Of a stretch of DNA of 64,000 nt, positions 9,381-15,741 are shown in pieces. This stretch comes from Pseudobacter ginsenosidimutans (lineage in GTDB: Bacteria > Bacteroidota > Bacteroidia > Chitinophagales > Chitinophagaceae), in NCBI RefSeq assembly GCF_007970185.1, contig NZ_CP042431.1, positions 7,361,342 through 7,425,341 on the forward strand, read 5' to 3'. The notes under the pieces are model-generated. The model searched no databases. It worked only from the letters and a program-made list of their open reading frames with translations, and was not told the origin of the DNA. The translations under genes and the position numbers were made by a program. Within the stretch, counting starts at the first letter, position 1. Each line of letters starts with the position of its first letter.

Positions 9381-9494
9381 ATGAAACACTACGAATTCAG
9401 AAGTAAATCCCGAACATTTAATATCGAGAAGTTCTGCTCTTGCGAAGGAAGGCGTCCGGCAGTACTTTTGTTTCAGAAGTTGATTGATAACTAA
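9381..9494 (+). CDS. Possible 37-residue small ORF
   Basis: ATG at 9381 to TAA at 9492-9494 encodes a basic 37-residue peptide (MKHYEFRSKSRTFNIEKFCS at its start) with two cysteines in CSC. It is not recognised. It sits alone in a 1.1-kb gap, directly before the degenerate repeats, and may be a leader peptide or chance. A weak TAGATTTA box lies 35 bp upstream (9339-9346). Confidence 0.25.
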   Translation: MKHYEFRSKSRTFNIEKFCSCEGRRPAVLLFQKLIDN

Positions 9495-9602
9495 ATCAAT
9501 CAGTCCAATATCCGAAAATAACCTGTGTTCTGATCCAATATCCAGAAAATCCAAAAAATCCAGTATCAATCAACTTCCTTTTTCTTTTTAAATCCAAGAT
9601 CC

Positions 9603-9810
9603 GATCCATATCCGAAGAAAGACCAAGATCCTAAATCCAATGATCAACCAGGTCCAATTGTCCGTAGAAAAACCAAGAGTCCAATCGTCCGAAGAAAAAC
9701 CAGGGTCCAATCATCCGTAGAAAAACCAATCCAAATCCGGTGAAAAACGCACAATGATCCTTGATTAACCGTCCGAAGTAAAATCCAACGTCCGAAAGAA
9801 ACCAAGTAGT
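9603..9810 (+). repeat. Degenerate 26-27 bp tandem repeats
   Basis: Three good adjacent copies run 9652-9678, 9679-9704 and 9705-9730. Each starts GTCCAAT, continues with a TCCGWAG block, and ends in GAAAAACCA. Decayed copies appear at 9603-9630 (GATCCATATCCGAAGAAAGA) and 9771-9810 (GTCCGAAGT, GTCCGAAAG). Further ATCCAATATCC fragments reach back to about 9500. The repeats abut with no unique spacers, so this is not a CRISPR array. Confidence 0.75.
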
Positions 9811-9854
9811 TCCAAATCCTGTGTGTTAAGAACCGTCTGCTTTAACTCCAATAC

Positions 9855-9887
9855 CCTCCTGCAAAAAGATCAATCTTTTGCAGGAGG
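9855..9887. other. Strong 12-bp hairpin without U-tract
   Basis: CCTCCTGCAAAA (9855-9866) and TTTTGCAGGAGG (9876-9887) form a perfect stem with a 9-nt loop. Neither strand carries a T-run after it, so it is a poor intrinsic terminator. It may mark the end of the repeat region or be an RNA-stabilising hairpin ahead of the BtuF-like gene. Confidence 0.6.
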
Positions 9888-10034
9888 ACAGCAGCGGTAC
9901 CTTCATCATCCTTTAACCCTGTTGCTCCCCTCCAACACAGGTGAGGCTTCACACTCAACAGGCTTATAATCCAACCTAACATAGTTTATTACCGCTTTCC
10001 TGGCCGCTTTCTTTATTTTGCAGGAAATTTGCCG

Positions 10035-10838
10035 ATGCCATTATTCACTGACCAGACAGGCAGAACAGTCTCCATTCCTTCACATCCCAAGAGGATTATC
10101 TCACTGGTTCCTTCACAGACCGAATTACTGTATGATCTCGGGCTGGAAGAACAGGTAGCAGGCATCACCAAATTCTGTGTACATCCGGAAAAATGGTTCC
10201 GTTCCAAAACACGTATCGGCGGCACAAAAAATGTAAAACCGGAAATGGTTCATCAGCTGCAGCCGGATCTCATCATCGCCAATAAAGAAGAAAACGTAAA
10301 AGAGCAGGTTGAAGAACTGGCCGCTCACTATCCTGTATGGGTAAGCGATATCCATGATCTTAACAGCGCCCTGGAGATGGTCCGCCAGGTTGCAATAATC
10401 ACAAACCGGGAAGAGAAGGGACAAATACTGGCAGAAAAGATCGAAACTGATTTCCGGCAGCTTACCTACCGGTTACCTCACCACGAAAACATACCGGTTG
10501 CTTACCTGATCTGGCGCCATCCATGGATGACAATCGGCCAGGATACATTCATCAATGATATGCTCATCCGCTGCGGGCTCACCAACGTGTTCGGTCACCT
10601 GAAAAGATATCCGGAAATCACCATCCAGGATCTGAAAGATTCCGGATGCCGCCGGCTCCTGCTTTCCTCCGAACCCTACCCTTTCAAACAACAGCATATC
10701 GATGAATTGCAAAAAGAACTGCCAAACACGAAGATCATCCTCGTGGATGGCGAACTGTTCAGCTGGTACGGCAGCCGCCTTCAATATGCGCCAGCCTATT
10801 TCCTGTCTCTTTTTACATCCGATATTTCTGTAATTTAG
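10035..10838 (+). CDS. BtuF/FhuD-like periplasmic-binding-fold protein without signal peptide
   Basis: A 267-residue protein of the cobalamin/iron-chelate substrate-binding superfamily. It opens with DQTGRTVSIPSHPKRIISLV and the diagnostic SLVPSQTELLYDLGL, then has the inter-lobe helix region (LNSALEMVRQVAIITN) and the lobe-2 segment YLIWRHPWMTIG. There is no signal peptide or lipobox, so it should be cytoplasmic, unlike transport BtuF proteins. No permease or ATPase gene adjoins it. Bacteroidota carry such soluble homologues with unknown roles. The start is ATG 10035; an in-frame TTG two codons earlier is possible. It ends 10 bp before the next gene, so the two are probably co-transcribed. 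Confidence 0.75.
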   Translation: MPLFTDQTGRTVSIPSHPKRIISLVPSQTELLYDLGLEEQVAGITKFCVHPEKWFRSKTRIGGTKNVKPEMVHQLQPDLIIANKEENVKEQVEELAAHYPVWVSDIHDLNSALEMVRQVAIITNREEKGQILAEKIETDFRQLTYRLPHHENIPVAYLIWRHPWMTIGQDTFINDMLIRCGLTNVFGHLKRYPEITIQDLKDSGCRRLLLSSEPYPFKQQHIDELQKELPNTKIILVDGELFSWYGSRLQYAPAYFLSLFTSDISVI

Positions 10839-10847
10839 TTGCGCAGC

Positions 10848-11951
10848 ATGTCAGCTATCGACGATAATGACCAGGCGCTTACAGAGCCCAACAAGCCCTC
10901 CCGCAAGAAACCCATGTTTCCTGTGCAGGAAAGCCTGCGCAGCTATCTCAAACAACATGGCCGCGAAGTGAAATTGCCCGTTTCGTATAAAGACCTCCTT
11001 CATTTCACCTACTCCGTTCCCCTGCTGGACAAGAACGGACGCGATACTTATTGGGAGACGGTCCTGTACGATATCCGCGAATTCGAATTCATCCGCGAAG
11101 GTCTGGTGAAGATGTACGCCATCCTCAAAACAGAAGGCGATCTCACTTTTACCAAACACCTGGATGTTGCCCGCATCGATTACTGCAGCTTCGGTAATTC
11201 AAATCCCTTCCGCATCCGCATCGTGAACAAGTTCAACGACAACTACGATCACTACTATATCAAGATCGCCGATGCATCACGGATTTACGGACTTGAACTG
11301 GAACACCTGCTTTCGCCCAACCGCATCACTTATCTCACTCATCACAATACACTGGTGGAAGAACATATTCCCGGTATCCCCGGCGATGTATTCATCTCAA
11401 AACACCTGAACGAACCCAGCACCAACAAGATCAGGCTGGCAAAGGAATTTGTGAAGTTCAACGAAAGATGCTTTGTACGACTGCTTGGCGATATGCGCTC
11501 CTACAATTTTGTGGTAGACATCACGCCGGACATCGAAGATTTCCAGTACCGCATCCGCGCAATCGACTTCGACCAGCAATCCTACGAAGGCAGGAAGAAT
11601 TTGTATCTGCCGCAATTCTTCAAAGAAAACAAAGAACTGGTTTCGCTTTGCACCAAACACCTCAACCAGGATTCTGTGGAGCAGTATCAGATGGAGGAAA
11701 GAACCATGATGGCCTTCCGCGTGGCCAGCACCCGATTCCGGCTGATGGAACTGCTCAATATCATGGCCCGAGACAAAATCTCTACTGAAGAAAAGCTTAA
11801 TCAACTGCGATCTGAACTCAGTGAATATTTCAAAAGCTCCGCCTTCCTCAAATGCACCTCCATGGGGCAACTGGTGAAACGTCAACTGAAACAGACACTG
11901 CAAAAGAACCTTGCATTGATCTCCAAGAACCTGGGAAAGTTCGAAGATTAG
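10848..11951 (+). CDS. Conserved unknown with protein-kinase-like fold signature
   Basis: A 367-residue cytoplasmic protein that I do not recognise as a named family. The segment DMRSYNFVVD (about 220-230) resembles a kinase catalytic loop (D...N spacing), and IRAIDFDQQSYEG (about 246-258) resembles a metal-binding DFG-type motif. A charged FIREGLVKMYAILKTEGDLT stretch lies upstream. This suggests a phosphotransferase-like fold, but no glycine-rich loop is clear. The last ~70 residues are helical and basic. It follows the BtuF-like gene by 9 bp. The start is ATG 10848; TTG 10839 is an alternative. Function inferred only weakly. Confidence 0.6.
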   Translation: MSAIDDNDQALTEPNKPSRKKPMFPVQESLRSYLKQHGREVKLPVSYKDLLHFTYSVPLLDKNGRDTYWETVLYDIREFEFIREGLVKMYAILKTEGDLTFTKHLDVARIDYCSFGNSNPFRIRIVNKFNDNYDHYYIKIADASRIYGLELEHLLSPNRITYLTHHNTLVEEHIPGIPGDVFISKHLNEPSTNKIRLAKEFVKFNERCFVRLLGDMRSYNFVVDITPDIEDFQYRIRAIDFDQQSYEGRKNLYLPQFFKENKELVSLCTKHLNQDSVEQYQMEERTMMAFRVASTRFRLMELLNIMARDKISTEEKLNQLRSELSEYFKSSAFLKCTSMGQLVKRQLKQTLQKNLALISKNLGKFED

Positions 11952-12186
11952 TTTTGCAGGGACCCAGTGACCATTTCGCTTCCTTTTCTGCTTTCAAATC
12001 TCTCTTTCATTTTCTTCCCATTCTATTTTTCTTCTTTCACTTTTCTACAAAACGAAAGATTTGTGTTTAATAAACGCGACCACCTACGTATCTTAGCGCG
12101 GCATTTAAAAAAAGACCGAAATCCTTAAAATCTATTCAACAGGAGCAATTCTTTCTTAATAATTACCATAGAAAAATTATCAAATC

Positions 12187-13254
12187 ATGAAGAAATACAA
12201 AGCCGGTGTACTTTTCGGAGAAGAACTGGAAGCCCTGTATAAGGACGCCAAGGAAAACCAGTTTGCACTCCCTGCCGTGAACACAATTGGTAGCGACAGT
12301 ATCAATGCCACGCTGGAAGCGGCAGCGAAAGTGAATTCACCGGTCATCATCCAGTTTTCAAACGGAGGTGCCCAATTCATTGCAGGCAAGGGAATGCCCA
12401 ACGATCAGCTCCAGGGCAATATCCAGGGAGCTATTTCAGGCGCCCTGCACGTTCACAACGTAGCAAAATACTACGGTGTGCCTGTGGTACTGCACACAGA
12501 CCATGCCGCTAAGAAATGGCTGCCATGGATCAGCGGACTGATCGATGCAGGCGAACAATATTTCAAAGAGAAAGGCCAGCCGCTTTTCAGTTCACATATG
12601 CTCGACCTTTCTGAAGAGCCCATCGAAGAAAATATCGAAACCTCCGTTGAGTTCTTCAAGCGTATGGCCCCACTTGGTATGGGAATCGAGATCGAACTGG
12701 GTGTTACCGGCGGTGAAGAAGATGGTGTTGACAACAGCGGCATCGAGAATGATAAACTCTATACGCAGCCCCAGCACGTTGCCTACGCATACAAAGAACT
12801 GGGCAAGGTTGGAAGCCTGTTCAGTGTAGCAGCTGCATTCGGCAACGTTCACGGTGTGTACAGCCCCGGCAATGTGGAGCTCCGTCCTGAGATCCTGCGT
12901 AACAGCCAGGAATATATCCAGCAGGAATTCAAAACAGGCCCCAAGCCCGTATACTTTGTATTCCACGGTGGCAGCGGCTCTCCACAGCACCAGATCCGCG
13001 AGGCTATTGGCTATGGAGCCATCAAGATGAATATCGATACCGATCTTCAATGGGCTTTCTGGGAAGGCGTACTTCAATACTACAAGAAGAATGAAGCTTA
13101 TCTGCAGGGCCAGCTGGGCAATCCTGAAGGCGCAGACAAGCCCAACAAGAAGTTTTACGATCCACGCGTATGGCTCCGCAAAGGCGAGGAAAGTTTTATA
13201 AAACGTTTAGAAATTGCGTTTACTGATTTGAACTGCATTAACAGAAACGCATAA
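12187..13254 (+). CDS. fbaA: Class II fructose-bisphosphate aldolase
   Basis: A 355-residue zinc-dependent aldolase of the long (E. coli FbaA) type that splits fructose 1,6-bisphosphate into DHAP and glyceraldehyde 3-phosphate. Visible active-site features are HTDH (103-106: catalytic Asp105, zinc His106), EIELGVTGGEEDG (zinc Glu), NVHGVYSPG (zinc His) and FHGGSGS (zinc His and phosphate loop). Length is normal and the start is well supported. It is followed within 145 bp by an unrelated class I aldolase on the same strand that has its own promoter box. Confidence 0.96.
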   Translation: MKKYKAGVLFGEELEALYKDAKENQFALPAVNTIGSDSINATLEAAAKVNSPVIIQFSNGGAQFIAGKGMPNDQLQGNIQGAISGALHVHNVAKYYGVPVVLHTDHAAKKWLPWISGLIDAGEQYFKEKGQPLFSSHMLDLSEEPIEENIETSVEFFKRMAPLGMGIEIELGVTGGEEDGVDNSGIENDKLYTQPQHVAYAYKELGKVGSLFSVAAAFGNVHGVYSPGNVELRPEILRNSQEYIQQEFKTGPKPVYFVFHGGSGSPQHQIREAIGYGAIKMNIDTDLQWAFWEGVLQYYKKNEAYLQGQLGNPEGADKPNKKFYDPRVWLRKGEESFIKRLEIAFTDLNCINRNA

Positions 13255-13357
13255 AAGTTAGAATTCCTCTGATCAAGCGGCTTTACCGCTGAAGGAAAGT
13301 CAATTTACAGTAGGCACCGGGCTCATCATGGGACTGGGAATGGTGAACGCATGCCCC

Positions 13358-13365
13358 TATCTTTG
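13358..13365 (+). promoter_or_regulatory. -7 box of the class I aldolase promoter
   Basis: TATCTTTG, an exact TAnnTTTG, 34 bp before the ATG at 13400. It shows that the upstream in-frame ATG at 13328 is not the start and that the second aldolase can be expressed separately. Confidence 0.6.
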
Positions 13366-13399
13366 CCGGGCGATTGCATCACCAAACACAGAAATTATC

Positions 13400-14458
13400 A
13401 TGCCTTCTAAAAAGATTGTTGACCTCCTCGGCGATAAAGCCGCTTATTTGCTGGAACACAAGTGCGAGACGATTGATCAATCGATGATCCATCTCCCTTC
13501 TCCTGATCATGTAGAAAGAACATGGATCAACAGCAACCGTAACAACCAGGTATTACGCAGCATGCAAACCCTGTTGGGCCACGGACGTTTGGGAAATACC
13601 GGTTACTGCAGCATTTTCCCCGTAGATCAGGGTATCGAGCACAGCGGCGGTTCCGCATTCGCTCCCAATCCCATCTATTTCGATCCTGAGAATATCATCA
13701 AACTCGCTATGGAAGGCGGTTGCAACGGCGTTGCTTCCACTTATGGCGTACTCGGTATCATGAGCCGCAAATACGCACACCGCATTCCCTTTGTTGTGAA
13801 GATCAATCACAATGAATTCCTCAGCCTTCCCAACAAATTCGATCAAACCATGTTCGGCACCGTTAAGAGCGCCTGGAATATGGGAGCAATCGCTGTTGGC
13901 GCTACCATCTACTGGGGCAGCAATGAAAGTGCACGTCAGCTGAAAGAAGTGGCTGAAGCATTCGAATATGCGCACGAACTGGGCATGGCCACTATCCTCT
14001 GGTGCTATACCCGTAACAACGGATTCAAAGTGGATGGCGTGGACTATCACACTTCTGCCGATCTTACCGGCCAGGCAAACCACCTCGGCGTAACATTGCA
14101 GGCAGACATCATCAAACAAAAATTACCTACCAACAACGGCGGTTACCTCGCTACAAAACATGGCAAGACCTCTCCGTTGGTATACGACAAGCTCACTACT
14201 GATCACCCGATCGACCTCAACCGTTACCAGGTACTGAACTGCTACAGCGGACGTGTTGGCCTCATCAACAGTGGTGGCGAAAGCAAAGGCGCAAGCGATC
14301 TCGCCGATGCTGTTTACACAGCTGTGATCAACAAACGCGCAGGCGGTATGGGACTGATCCTCGGAAGAAAAGCATTCCAGCGTCCTTTCAATGAAGGCGT
14401 ACAACTGCTGCACACCACGCAGGATGTTTACCTGGATAAAGATATCACTATCGCATAA
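13400..14458 (+). CDS. fbaB: Class I fructose-bisphosphate aldolase (DhnA/FbaB family)
   Basis: A 352-residue metal-independent aldolase of the DhnA/FbaB type, using a Schiff-base lysine. Recognisable parts are the [13 protein letters not shown] segment (about 75-87), VVKINHNEF, the [16 protein letters not shown] strand, [12 protein letters not shown], and a C-terminal phosphate-binding [14 protein letters not shown] with [14 protein letters not shown]. The start at [10 protein letters not shown] fits family alignments and the promoter box. It catalyses the same reaction as the preceding gene by another mechanism. In other bacteria the class I form is often used in gluconeogenic growth. Confidence 0.93.
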   Translation: MPSKKIVDLLGDKAAYLLEHKCETIDQSMIHLPSPDHVERTWINSNRNNQVLRSMQTLLGHGRLGNTGYCSIFPVDQGIEHSGGSAFAPNPIYFDPENIIKLAMEGGCNGVASTYGVLGIMSRKYAHRIPFVVKINHNEFLSLPNKFDQTMFGTVKSAWNMGAIAVGATIYWGSNESARQLKEVAEAFEYAHELGMATILWCYTRNNGFKVDGVDYHTSADLTGQANHLGVTLQADIIKQKLPTNNGGYLATKHGKTSPLVYDKLTTDHPIDLNRYQVLNCYSGRVGLINSGGESKGASDLADAVYTAVINKRAGGMGLILGRKAFQRPFNEGVQLLHTTQDVYLDKDITIA

Positions 14459-14480
14459 CCGAATTTTTCGGAAAGTGAAT

Positions 14481-14509
14481 GGCCGCCTGAGTTTCAGGCG
14501 GTCTTTTTT
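14481..14509 (+). terminator. Terminator of the aldolase gene
   Basis: GGCCGCCTGA (14481-14490) pairs with TCAGGCGGTC (14494-14503) with one G-T pair, followed by six T. Confidence 0.85.
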
Positions 14510-14510
14510 G

Positions 14511-14551
14511 TTTTTGTAATTGGTTCGGCTGCGTCAGACCAATTACAAAAA
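14511..14551. other. 14-bp stem hairpin in the convergent gap
   Basis: TTTTTGTAATTGGT (14511-14524) and ACCAATTACAAAAA (14538-14551) pair perfectly around a 13-nt loop. T and A runs lie inside the stem. Confidence 0.6.
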
Positions 14552-14578
14552 AACCGGCGCTGGAGCTGCGCCGGTTTT
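14550..14578 (-). terminator. Hairpin terminator candidate of the M57 peptidase gene
   Basis: AAAACCGGCGC (14550-14560) and GCGCCGGTTTT (14568-14578) form a perfect 11-bp stem with a 7-nt loop. On the minus strand the stem runs into a T-run, so it would stop transcription coming from the peptidase gene at 14600. Confidence 0.7.
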
Positions 14579-14599
14579 CTGTAGTAACCCTGGTCTTTT

Positions 14600-15397
14600 T
14601 TAATACACGTAATTCAACGCGATGATGTCATTGGCATTGAAAGGACGGTTCACTCCATTGCCAATACAAGCCAGCATCCATGAATTAGGATCAGGCCCTG
14701 TAGGCGTTCCGGGAATATGTACAGCACCAACAGTGCTGGCGCCTTCATTCACCGGAGAACCACCGCAGCTGTAAGACCTGTTCATGTAATCGGTATGACG
14801 GAAGCCGATACAATGCCCCACTTCATGAGCAATGATACTGGTTACGGTATTGATGTTCCAGGTATCCAGGTAAGACCTGTTCACCAGCACAGAACTATAA
14901 GGATTTCCACTGCTGGTGGGGAATCCTGCAGATGCCAGGTAACCTGAACCTGAAGGAGCAGGGTTGATAACGATATTTCCTCCTGAGGTTACGCGTGAAA
15001 ATGTGATGCGAAGCCCCAGTGCATTGTAACGCGAAATGGCGCTGTTCACTGCTGTAACATACCTGGCAGGCAAAGAGGAATTCACACGGATAGTGATATT
15101 CCTCGGCAGTGCTGTCACCAGGTTGTAAGTGCGATACTGCTCTTCATCTGCAATACGCATCAGCATGTTCTCAGACTTGCTGTTGAGATGGTCTTTGGTA
15201 ATAACAATGTCTCCCTCTACCAGGTATCCCTCACTGTGAGGTTGTACATTCTTGTTGCTGAAGCCAAGCTCAGCAATCTTTGCCAGTACATCCTGGCCGA
15301 TAGGTTCAACATTTGTTTCTTTGGAATTTTTCTTACAGGAGAGTAAAACAAAGCATACTAACACAGGAAGACCTGCGATCTTGATTAGCTTTCTCAT
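14600..15397 (-). CDS. M57-family HEIGH-type zinc metallopeptidase lipoprotein
   Basis: About 265 residues. A short basic N-terminus and hydrophobic stretch end in LLSCKK, a lipobox, so the mature protein is a lipoprotein. The catalytic motif HEVGHCIGFRHTD (about 190) is the extended zincin pattern HExxHxxGxxH of peptidase family M57, in which secreted Bacteroidota members are common. A downstream MNRSYSCGG and PDPNSWMLACIG region matches the family. An ATG two codons upstream (15403) is an equal alternative start. It is transcribed alone, with a promoter at 15555-15584 and a hairpin after the stop. Confidence 0.88.
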   Translation of the reverse strand: MRKLIKIAGLPVLVCFVLLSCKKNSKETNVEPIGQDVLAKIAELGFSNKNVQPHSEGYLVEGDIVITKDHLNSKSENMLMRIADEEQYRTYNLVTALPRNITIRVNSSLPARYVTAVNSAISRYNALGLRITFSRVTSGGNIVINPAPSGSGYLASAGFPTSSGNPYSSVLVNRSYLDTWNINTVTSIIAHEVGHCIGFRHTDYMNRSYSCGGSPVNEGASTVGAVHIPGTPTGPDPNSWMLACIGNGVNRPFNANDIIALNYVY

Positions 15398-15554
15398 GTG
15401 CATGTTTTTTGTTAATTAGAAAAATGGTATTCCACTTAATGCAGGGTTACTACATATCAGTGGAGCGCTGTCTACGTAAAAAACAAGAAAAACGGGAAGG
15501 AGAATAGTAGAATATCTGTAATTGTAAGTTAGCGCATATACATTAAGTCTATAG

Positions 15555-15584
15555 GAAAGGTATACTGTTTTTTATTGTAACAAA
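15555..15584 (-). promoter_or_regulatory. Promoter of the M57 peptidase gene
   Basis: On the minus strand a -33 TTTG (15581-15584) and a -7 TACCTTTC (15555-15562) are separated by 18 bp, close to the Bacteroidota consensus. The -33 box overlaps a 14-bp palindrome. Confidence 0.6.
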
Positions 15585-15595
15585 GTTGCAACTTT
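15582..15595. promoter_or_regulatory. Perfect 14-bp palindrome, candidate operator
   Basis: AAAGTTGCAACTTT is its own reverse complement and overlaps the -33 box of the M57 peptidase promoter, where a dimeric regulator could block or recruit RNA polymerase. Confidence 0.4.
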
Positions 15596-15690
15596 CAATC
15601 AAAAAACAAACAACACATGATCCTTAGCAACTTAGGCGCAGTGCAGGTTTCAGCGGATTTCCGCGAACTTCGTTCGCAATACTGCAAATG

Positions 15691-15721
15691 AAAAGAGGGC
15701 GCCATACAGACGCCCTCTTTT
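15691..15721 (-). terminator. Terminator of the M16 peptidase gene
   Basis: AAAAGAGGGCG (15691-15701) and CGCCCTCTTTT (15711-15721) form a perfect 11-bp stem. On the minus strand it ends in a T-run, 20 bp after the M16 stop. A small GCGAAC-TTC-GTTCGC hairpin lies next to it (15663-15677). The rest of the 15404-15741 gap holds only the M57 promoter. Confidence 0.8.
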
Positions 15722-15741
15722 ATCATTAAAATTATCGTATT

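Noticed and set aside
9369-9569. 66-codon minus-strand ORF
   Set aside because: Runs through low-complexity repeat sequence, has no recognisable domain and no promoter.
9603-9810. CRISPR array
   Set aside because: Units abut directly, have no unique spacers, are degenerate, and no cas genes are nearby.
8990-10034. Cobalamin riboswitch ahead of the BtuF-like gene
   Set aside because: No B12-box-like sequence or GCCACTG element was found.
13328-13399. Earlier ATG for the class I aldolase
   Set aside because: The -7 box at 13358-13365 lies inside this extension and family similarity begins at 13400.
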